Assembly (NCBI RefSeq): GCF_021018745.1
Contig: NZ_CP063845.1
Span: 1,922,001 to 1,986,000, forward strand
Direction of reading: 5' to 3'
DNA: 64,000 nt
From: Gloeobacter morelensis MG652769
Lineage (GTDB): Bacteria; Cyanobacteriota; Cyanobacteriia; Gloeobacterales; Gloeobacteraceae
Shown: one piece after another, positions 57,235 to 64,000 of the stretch
How the letters are laid out: each line of letters starts with the position of its first letter
Numbering within the stretch: position 1 is the first letter of the stretch
The notes under the pieces: model-generated
Databases searched by the model: none
What the model saw: the letters and a program-made list of their open reading frames with translations, nothing else
What the model was told of the DNA's origin: nothing
Translations under genes and position numbers: made by a program

Positions 57235-59394
57235 TTACGCGAACTTGGCAGGAAAGTCCTCAACATGGACGACCTAATGGGTGCACTGGGGAAGCGAGGT
57301 GTCCACGTCACTGGCGACGTCGTACAGAGCTTGATCGTCACTGGCGAAGGCAATGTAATCAACCACCACCTCAATGGTCTTGACCGGCTACCAACCGACT
57401 ACTCGATCCCCTTCAACAATTTTTTGACCGCCTACCTGGGCAGACCCGGGGAGCCGGTCCCTTTCGGTGGTCGAATAAGCGACATCCAGGAACTCGATCG
57501 CTGGCTTGGCGATCCCAATAGCCCTCCATACCGACTTTTGGCCGCTCCAGCGGGAAGGGGAAAATCAGCCCTTCTGGTGCACTGGAGCACCGATTTGGTG
57601 CCGCGTGAAAATGTGGCGGTCGTGTTGGTCCCGGTGAGCATTCGATATGGTACCAACCGCCCCGAGGTGTTCCTCGCAGCAGCAGTAGCCCGGCTCGCAG
57701 TGCTGCATGGAAGGGAGGTTCCGACTGTAAACGTCTCAACGGAGATGTTGAAAAGCTTGATGGGTGAGTACCTAAAGAAGCCACTTGCAGACGGTAGGCA
57801 ACTGCTTTTCATACTCGATGGGCTGGATGAAGCAGCAGGCTGGGAGGCAGATGCAGGTTTGTTTTCGACCACTCCACCTCAAGGCGTCCGAGTGCTGGTC
57901 TCCGCCCGCCTCTTGGCGGGGGACGACAGAGTCGGGGGATGGTTAAGACGTCTAGGTTGGGATTTACATAGTCTGGCGCGCGGGATAGAACTGTCTCCTT
58001 TGGACGAAGTGGGAGTCAAAGACGTGCTCGTGAGCATGGGAAACCCTCTTTGCGCGCTCGGTGAGCAGGAAGACATCGTTCGGCAACTGCACCGGCTCAG
58101 TGAAGGGGAGCCACTGCTAGTGCGACTGTACGTAGAGGACTTACAAAGGCAGTGTGGGACTTTCACCAACGTGGCTCTGGAGAAACTAGAGAGCACTCCC
58201 CCGGGTCTGCAAGGATATTTCGAGCGCTGGTGGGCTGAACAGAGGAAGCTGTGGGGCGACAAGGTACCGCTAAGAGAACCTAGCGTACAAGCCCTACTCA
58301 ACCTTTTCGCCTGCGCACAAGGCCCGCTCAGGCAAAAGGATATCCTTGCAATAGTTCCACCACAAAGCGGCCTAAACTCTTGGACGTTAGAGGAAGCGCT
58401 AACGCCTCTAAAACGCTTTGTAGTTGGCGACGGGGACAGGCAAGGGTATGTCTTCAGCCACCCGAAATTGGGATTTTATTTTTATGATTTCTTGACGGAA
58501 AACGAACGCCAGGAATGGAACAAAAAGTTTCTGGACTGGGGCCAGCGAACGCTTGAAGAGCTTGAGACTGGTCAACTACAGCCTATAAATGCTCCTGCGT
58601 ATCTGGTGCAATACTACGTCACCCACATCAAACTACGGAATAGCTCCCGAGACAGTTTACCGGAAGAGCTTTATAAACTTTTGACGAGTTCTCAAAATTG
58701 GTTAGAAGCAGTAACTAACAAACTTGGCGCGCCTTTCTTCGTTCAAGAATTGGCCGCTTTATCCGAGCAATTGGGGTCGCTACCAAAAGCACCTCGTATC
58801 CGGATACTTTGTGGATTAGGCATGGCTCGGCAAGTGATCAGCCACAAGGTTGAAATGATTTGCGGCCAAGATCTACACCACTTGATTACCAACGGAAAGG
58901 TGGATGAAGCCATTGGTTATGCTCTACTTGAGGCTACCCCTACCAGGCAATTTTATCGATTGACAGTGATTCGCGATGCCTTTCTTAGGCAAGGTAGTTC
59001 TGCTAACGAAAGTCTTGCTACTCATGCTAAAAAAGTCGCAAACGCTATGCGAGATGTTATACGTCTTATTGAAGAGCCGATTGAGCATATCAACGCTTTG
59101 ATAACACTTGGCCAGTGTCTTGCAGATTTTAGAATGTTAACCGAAGCTTTGCAGATACTCAAGGAAGCATTCGACAGAATTTTATCTAATTTTGATCAAA
59201 CACAACAATCCCAGAATCTATTCAAAGTATTCTCGGTTGTGGCCGAGAATAAAATAGATGAACAAGTAAAATCTTGGTGTGATTCTTTGGCAGATGAATC
59301 TTTGCGCAGCGAATGCAGTTGGCAACTGGCTAGGTCCCTAGCAAGCCTTGGTCCAAGTTACTTAGAAAGAGCAAAGGGTATGGCCGCTATTTGA
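57235..59394 (+). pseudogene. Beta tag and NACHT/STAND NTPase: middle fragment of the split gene
   Basis: About 718 residues between the two IS copies; an ATG at 57265 (MDDLMGALGKRGVHVTG) could start a shorter product of 709 residues. First comes a beta tag (RGVHVTGDVVQSLIVTGEGN). The NTPase follows with Walker A LLAAPAGRGKSALLVHWSTD, Walker B LLFILDGLDEAAGW and sensor-like VRVLVSARLLAGDDRVGGWL, then a winged-helix-like part (LRQKDILAIVPPQSGLNSWT). From about 58480 on the sequence is helical, repeat-like and more AT-rich. The frame ends in the second IS. Such NTPases are switch proteins that oligomerise on sensing a trigger. Confidence 0.88.
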
Positions 59395-60665
59395 CGGGGT
59401 GACAGAAAGGCTGGAACGCCTGCAGCGTCTTGCTTTGATGCCTGTAACCTAAAGAAGAAGGGCTTGCCACTGTGGGCAAACCCCCATATCCAAATTATGT
59501 TGCCTCTATTCTACCAACACTTGCTCAAAGAGCGACTTGCCTACGACCAGGTCATCTTCCTTCAGCTGCTTGTCCATACTCTACAACGTCAACAGCACCT
59601 CTGCATCCAACGACTGGCCGAGGCGCTTCCCCTGACGATCAAGACCGACAGCAGGCGCAAAGCCATCCAACGCTTTCTGCTGCTTCCCAAACTCAACATC
59701 TGGCACCTCTGGCTGCCCTTGCTTGCCCTGATTATCCAACGCTTTGCCGATAATCCTCATCGCCTTATCCTTGCTATCGACCGCACCAACTGGTACAAGT
59801 ACAATCTGCTGATGGTTGCTCTTATCTGGCAAAAACGCGCCATCCCCATTTACTGGAGGCTACTGAACCATGACGGCAATTCCAGTTTGGCTGAGCGCAG
59901 AAGTGTGCTTCGGCCTGTTTTCCGATTTTTCTGCTCCAAATCGATTGTGGTCCTCGGGGACCGCGAGTTCGGTTCTGTCGATTTCGCCCGGTGGCTCCAG
60001 GCGGAAAACGTCGCTTACTGTCTGCGGTTGAAGCAAAGCGAGTGGTTGCGGTACTCCGAGGAAGCACCCTGGCGATGCCTGGCGAATATCCATCTTGAAC
60101 CTGGACAAACTCTTTGGTACAAAGGGGTGACTCTGGTCAAGAAGAAGCGATTCGGGCCGGTGAACATCGTTGGTAAACTCGGATTCCAACCTGGCAGTAG
60201 AAAGCCGTACCACGAACCGTGGTGGCTGTTGACTAACCTGGCAACACCGCAAGAGGCTATTGCCTGGTACCGTTGTCGCTGGGGCATCGAGGAGATGTTT
60301 CGAGATTGCAAAAGCGGCGGTTACAATCTGGAGAAGTTGCGGGTGGAGCCACGGCGCTTCAAGCGACTGTTATTGGTGCTTGCCGTGGCGATGAGTGTGT
60401 CGGTGTTGCGTGGACAACGCCTGAAGGCTCAAGGAGTAGAAAAGTACGTGTCGCGGGTGTCGGAGCGAGGTAGAAGTATTAGACGTCGCAGCACGTTTGC
60501 AGCCGGGTTGCACAGTGAAGTGTGGCTCGAAGGGATGGCGAGCTGCCAGTCACTGGTAGAGCAATTGATGGACATGCGTAAGAAATGGCGGCAACGATAT
60601 CGCGAGGGTCAGCGGGCTGTGATGCTCTTGCAGTCCACTTCTTAGGCTATCTGTCACCCCGTCAA
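59391..60665 (+). mobile_element. IS4-family insertion sequence, type 2, copy B (1275 bp)
   Basis: Same element as 55951-57225 in the opposite orientation, with its own perfect 9-bp duplication GGCCGCTAT (59382-59390 and 60666-60674). The separate duplications show two independent insertions into the same gene. Confidence 0.95.
59464..60645 (+). CDS. IS4-family transposase
   Basis: 393 residues from a TTG at 59464, or 382 from the ATG at 59497. All IS4-family motif residues are intact, and the translation equals that of the copy at 55971-57152. A 9-bp stem with one mismatch (GGGCTTGCC / GGGCAAACCC) covers the first codons, like the hairpin of the type 1 elements. Confidence 0.93.
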   Translation: MPLWANPHIQIMLPLFYQHLLKERLAYDQVIFLQLLVHTLQRQQHLCIQRLAEALPLTIKTDSRRKAIQRFLLLPKLNIWHLWLPLLALIIQRFADNPHRLILAIDRTNWYKYNLLMVALIWQKRAIPIYWRLLNHDGNSSLAERRSVLRPVFRFFCSKSIVVLGDREFGSVDFARWLQAENVAYCLRLKQSEWLRYSEEAPWRCLANIHLEPGQTLWYKGVTLVKKKRFGPVNIVGKLGFQPGSRKPYHEPWWLLTNLATPQEAIAWYRCRWGIEEMFRDCKSGGYNLEKLRVEPRRFKRLLLVLAVAMSVSVLRGQRLKAQGVEKYVSRVSERGRSIRRRSTFAAGLHSEVWLEGMASCQSLVEQLMDMRKKWRQRYREGQRAVMLLQSTS

Positions 60666-60674
60666 GGCCGCTAT

Positions 60675-61593
60675 AAATGGCACTAATCACGAGCGGTGCT
60701 CGGATCTTGAAATCCTTGCTAACGCATGGAGGGAACCACAGGACCAATACTGGAGTTACAATGATACACGCACTTCTGAGATGGATACCATTGCTTTTAT
60801 ACAACAACGAAGTGACTTGATTGCTGCCATTTGTGCCATGGCAAGTACTCTACATAAGGACGCACAATACAGAGCAATTGGAGATAGGTTGTATACGATT
60901 GCTAAAAAGACGATTAATTCTTTTCGAAATGGCGGCGAAATCAACATTTGTACACATGACAATGGGTGTATTCTCCTCGCATTTTCATTCGTTGAAGCGC
61001 AGGAACTTGAACAAGCTATTGAGGTGATAGGTTGTATTCATGAACAAGAAGAACGCTCAAAAGATCTGGCTGATATAGGTCTAGCTATAGCTAGAGCAGG
61101 AGCGCGTGAGCAAGCGATAAACTTGATATCGTCAATTAAAGACAAAGAGGTCTCCAGTCAAGCGTTAAATGATTTTACTTTACTGGATGAACAAGTGCAG
61201 GGCAAAGCGCTCAGAAAAGAGCTACTTCCAGAGCGTGTTCAGGAGGCGTTTAAGTTTATAAAATCTGGTCAGCTTACCGATGCCAAGAAGTGTTATTCTG
61301 CTCAAGCAATGTCTGATCCTTACTACTCAGGTAGTAGGCTTCTTAGTGATCTATGTGTCGAGAATGCAAAGTTTGGAAGAATAGAAAAATCTATTGAGAT
61401 TTTGAGTTGGCCATGCCAGAGTATTGGTGGTTACGTACAAGGCTTGGCTAAACTCGCTCCTCACTTCGAACAAATCGAGCCAGGGTTAGCCTTGGTGGTT
61501 TTCAAGGAAGCTGTTCGCATTGCGCCTTGGGTAAATTCTTCTTCGCGTGAAGTTTGGACTGAATGCCTGAATGCCCTTTCATCAAGCAGCTGA
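60675..61593 (+). pseudogene. Alpha-helical C-terminal fragment of the split NTPase gene
   Basis: About 306 residues, beginning directly after the second target duplication (NGTNHERCSDLEILANAWRE). An ATG at 60781 could start a 270-residue product. The sequence is helical and repeat-like (AFSFVEAQELEQAIEVIGCI, IGLAIARAGAREQAINLISS), typical of the sensor superstructure at the C terminus of STAND proteins. It is AT-rich compared with the NTPase core. With the other two pieces it restores a protein of about 1193 residues. Confidence 0.82.
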
Positions 61594-61646
61594 ATATCAC
61601 ACTTCATTTTAGCAATTTTGCTTATAGACCGCCTTGACTATTATAT

Positions 61647-61859
61647 CTAATCAGTCGAATTTGCTGCCGAGCGACGTTGACCACGCTGCCTTGCCTGAAA
61701 CTGACCCAGCGGGCTTTGAGCGTGTTGCAGCTCCAGCCGATCGAGATGGTGTTGCAACTGCTCGGACCACTGGCGCAATGCATCGAGATTTTCGCGCGCC
61801 TGCTCAAGGTGTTGGTGGTGGGTTTGCAGGTCAACCCTTAAACGTGGTCGATCAGACAT
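61647..61859 (-). CDS. Small coiled-coil protein
   Basis: A 70-residue protein, MSDRPRLRVDLQTHHQHLEQ..., predicted to be one long helix rich in Gln, His, Leu and Arg (ARENLDALRQWSEQLQHHLD). The ATG overlaps the TGA of the gene before it (TGATG), so it is probably translated by reinitiation and its product works with that protein. Family unknown. Confidence 0.55.
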   Translation of the reverse strand: MSDRPRLRVDLQTHHQHLEQARENLDALRQWSEQLQHHLDRLELQHAQSPLGQFQARQRGQRRSAANSTD

Positions 61860-62200
61860 CAGGGCAACTCCCAATCGCTGCGGATTTCTTGTACGCTGCG
61901 CTCAAGCGGCCCAAGCCGCTCCCGCCCGATTTCGTAGCTTTGCACAAGCAGTTCCATTGTAGCGGCGGCCACATCCGGTGCACCTTCGGCGGCGCGAGCC
62001 AAAAGGCCGCCTAATCGCCGATAAGTATCTCGTACTTGCTCACGAATACCGACGAGAATCTCCAGATCGCCCAGAGTTTCTGCCGTCTCGCCGTAAGTTT
62101 CAAAGAGATTGCGTTCTGTCTCAGCGGCTCCATCAAGCAGAACGAGCAGTTGGTCGAGTAGATCGAAGATGTCGCGCTTGAGAGTATCGGGTAGGCGCAT
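61859..62200 (-). CDS. Small helical protein, coupled to the following gene
   Basis: A 113-residue acidic helical protein (MRLPDTLKRDIFDLLDQLLV, YRRLGGLLARAAEGAPDVAA, YEIGRERLGPLERSVQEIRS). ATG 62200 or GTG 62209 can be the start. No known domain. It forms a two-gene unit with the coiled-coil gene at 61647 and lies 57 bp downstream of the RND pump gene on the same strand. Confidence 0.6.
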   Translation of the reverse strand: MRLPDTLKRDIFDLLDQLLVLLDGAAETERNLFETYGETAETLGDLEILVGIREQVRDTYRRLGGLLARAAEGAPDVAAATMELLVQSYEIGRERLGPLERSVQEIRSDWELP

Positions 62201-62257
62201 CGAAGGCACTTTGAAATAAACGGTGTTTGGCTGATATTCCTCGCAAGACGCTCGGTG

Positions 62258-64000
62258 TCACTGTTGCTGGGCGGGGGCTGCCGCTTCGGGGCTCGCCTTG
62301 GGGGTACCGCCCGCAAGGCGCAAAAGCCACTGCTGCAGATCGTCGATGCAGGTGAAGACCACCGGTACGACGATGAGGGTGAGCAAGGTCGAAGTGACTA
62401 GACCCCCCACCACCGCCACGGCCATGGGGGAGCGCACCTCGGAGCCCGCCCCCAAACCCAGGGCGATCGGGAGCATGCCCGCGATCATGGCGATCGTGGT
62501 CATCAAGATCGGCCGCATGCGCGATTCGCCCGCCTGCAGCAAGGCTGACCGGCGCGGCTGGCCCGCTTCGATGGCCATCAGGCCGTACTCGACGAGCAAA
62601 ATGGCGTTCTTGGTGACCAGGCCCATCAGCATGATGATGCCAATCAGCGCGTAGAGGCCCAGAGATTTGCCGAAGAGCAACAGCCCCAGCACCACCCCGC
62701 CCAGGGACAGGGGCAGCGAGACCATGATCGTCAGCGGGTGCAAAAAGCCGCCGAACAGCAGCACCAGCACCGCGTAAATCAACAGCACCGCCGCGCCGAT
62801 GGCGAACCCAAAGCCTTCAAATACGTCGCGCTGGTTCTCGGCGTCGCCGGTGAGCTGCTCGCTCACCCCGGCGGGCAAATTGCGCAACACGGGCAACTGG
62901 TGCACCTGGGCGAGGGCCGGTCCCAGTTCGGTCCCCGGCAGCAGATTGGCCCCCACTGTCACCTGCCGGGCGCGGTCGTAGCGGTCGATCTGGGCTGAGC
63001 CGCTGCCCAGGTGCACCTCCGCCACCGCTTTGAGGGGCACCAGTTCGCCCGAAGCCGAAGCGACGCGCAGGTCGCGGATCGCCTCCAGGTTGCCCCGGAA
63101 AGCCGGGTCGAGCTGCACGCGGATATTGATCTGACGGCCCGGCAGGTTGAACTTGGCCAGATCCGCCTCCCGGTCGCCCAGGGTGGCAATCAGGGCCGTG
63201 CGGGCAATCGCCTGCACCGAGACCCCCAGTTCGGCGGCACGGTCGAATTTTGGGCGCACCTGGATTTCGGGGCGCAGGATCGCCGCCGATGAACTGACGT
63301 CGGTGAGGCCCGGAAGCGAGCGCATCTGGTCGGTCAGAGCCGCGGCGGTGCGGCGCAGGGTGAGCGAATCGTCGCTTTTGAGGACGATCTGCAAGGTCTT
63401 AATGCTGTCCCAGTTGCCGCCGGAAAAAGCGAAGCGCACCCCGGGGATCGCAATCAATTGCTCGCGCACCGCCGCTTCGAACTTTTGCTTGGAATTTTGG
63501 CGCTCGGACTTGGGCTTGAGGGAGATATAAAACTTGGCTTCGTTGATTTTGCCGCTGTTGTCGTAGGTGCCGACGGTGGTCTCCAGTTTGGAGACTTCCT
63601 CGCGGCCCATGACGATCGCGTTGACCCGCTCGACCGCCTGGCGGGTCTGGGCAAAGGTCGCCCCCGGCGGCAACTCGACGGCGAGGGTGCTCTGGTTGTC
63701 GTCGACCGAGCCGATGAGCGAGGTGGGGATGGTCTGAAACAGCGTCAGGCTCCCGGCGAAGAAGGCCCCGGCCACCGCGAGGGTGATGAAGCGGTGATCG
63801 ATCGCCCAACCCAGGAACCGGTCGTAGAGGCGAGCGAGCGCTCCTTTGCCTTCGGCCTCCGGCAGAGGCTTCATCAGGTAGGCCGCCAACAGCGGGGTGA
63901 GCATGCGCGCCACCACCAGCGAAAAGAGCACCGCCGCCGCCACGGTGATCCCGAACTGGCGATAGTACTGGCCCTGGATGCCGCCCATGAAGGCCACCGG
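62258..64000 (-). CDS. RND efflux pump inner-membrane subunit (AcrB/HAE1 type, 5' part outside window)
   Basis: The last about 580 residues of a protein of about 1030-1070. Seen: membrane helices after VLFSLVVARMLTPLLAAYLM, the second periplasmic loop (FLGWAIDHRFITLAVAGAFF, then IPTSLIGSVDDNQSTLAVEL), and the C-terminal helix bundle (ALIGIIMLMGLVTKNAILLV, RMRPILMTTIAMIAGMLPIA, PMAVAVVGGLVTSTLLTLIV). It would form a tripartite pump with a membrane-fusion protein and an outer-membrane channel, probably encoded beyond 64000. Substrates unknown. Confidence 0.92.
   Translation of the reverse strand, partial: PVAFMGGIQGQYYRQFGITVAAAVLFSLVVARMLTPLLAAYLMKPLPEAEGKGALARLYDRFLGWAIDHRFITLAVAGAFFAGSLTLFQTIPTSLIGSVDDNQSTLAVELPPGATFAQTRQAVERVNAIVMGREEVSKLETTVGTYDNSGKINEAKFYISLKPKSERQNSKQKFEAAVREQLIAIPGVRFAFSGGNWDSIKTLQIVLKSDDSLTLRRTAAALTDQMRSLPGLTDVSSSAAILRPEIQVRPKFDRAAELGVSVQAIARTALIATLGDREADLAKFNLPGRQINIRVQLDPAFRGNLEAIRDLRVASASGELVPLKAVAEVHLGSGSAQIDRYDRARQVTVGANLLPGTELGPALAQVHQLPVLRNLPAGVSEQLTGDAENQRDVFEGFGFAIGAAVLLIYAVLVLLFGGFLHPLTIMVSLPLSLGGVVLGLLLFGKSLGLYALIGIIMLMGLVTKNAILLVEYGLMAIEAGQPRRSALLQAGESRMRPILMTTIAMIAGMLPIALGLGAGSEVRSPMAVAVVGGLVTSTLLTLIVVPVVFTCIDDLQQWLLRLAGGTPKASPEAAAPAQQQ

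Noticed and set aside
55951-60665. The two inverted type 2 IS copies as a composite transposon carrying the NTPase part
   Set aside because: Each copy has its own, different 9-bp duplication, and removing both restores one gene. They are separate insertions, not a mobile unit.

Overview
The window looks like chromosomal DNA of a deep-branching, GC-rich cyanobacterium, most probably Gloeobacter or a close relative. This is inferred from PsaM (photosystem I), PipX (partner of PII and NtcA), a ZipN/Ftn2 (ARC6-type) division protein, HisZ, a TonB/ExbBD system and generally high GC content. No rRNA, tRNA or CRISPR array was seen.

Layout. 1-12.8 kb is housekeeping: type-4 uracil-DNA glycosylase (cut by the window edge), an anti-sigma kinase, radA, recF, tonB-exbD-exbB, psaM, an FtsB/DivIC-like protein, an M48 protease, murF, a J-domain protein, a DUF433/DUF5615 toxin-antitoxin pair, pcrA and pipX. 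12.8-27.1 kb is a long minus-strand run: a secreted esterase-like protein, a large neprosin/FG-GAP/EF-hand exoprotein, hisZ, a TPR membrane protein, a Kef-type antiporter, a class A beta-lactamase-like protein, SpoIID, nusA and rimP. 27.2-31.3 kb holds a PLP decarboxylase, a small membrane protein with dps behind a strong palindrome, an esterase and an atypical SDR.

31.3-36.1 kb is accessory: two RHS-core fragments, one carrying a C-terminal toxin-like domain followed by a probable immunity gene, then a truncated gene, an IS4-family element, an AraC remnant and a frameshifted exported protein. 36-43.7 kb is again core-like (Xaa-Pro aminopeptidase, zipN, sugar nucleotidyltransferase, LCP ligase, methyltransferase). 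43.9-47.5 kb has two small secreted proteins and a nested transposon: an IS256-family element (8-bp duplication) that is frameshifted and also hit by a second copy of the IS4-family element (9-bp duplication). 47.7-53.3 kb holds a methyltransferase, recN, a ChuX-like protein, a Tat-type exported protein and a 14-TM MFS exporter.

The most interesting region is 53.3-61.6 kb. A gene for a protein of about 1193 residues, DUF4062 - short beta tag - NACHT/STAND NTPase - alpha-helical tail, has been split into three by two inverted copies of one IS. Removing each IS with one copy of its 9-bp duplication restores a single open frame across both junctions. Two divergent neighbours (149 and 380 aa) end in a similar glycine-rich beta tag, which suggests a three-component conflict or defence system held together by a shared tag. 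The window closes with two coupled small coiled-coil genes and the C-terminal part of an RND efflux pump.
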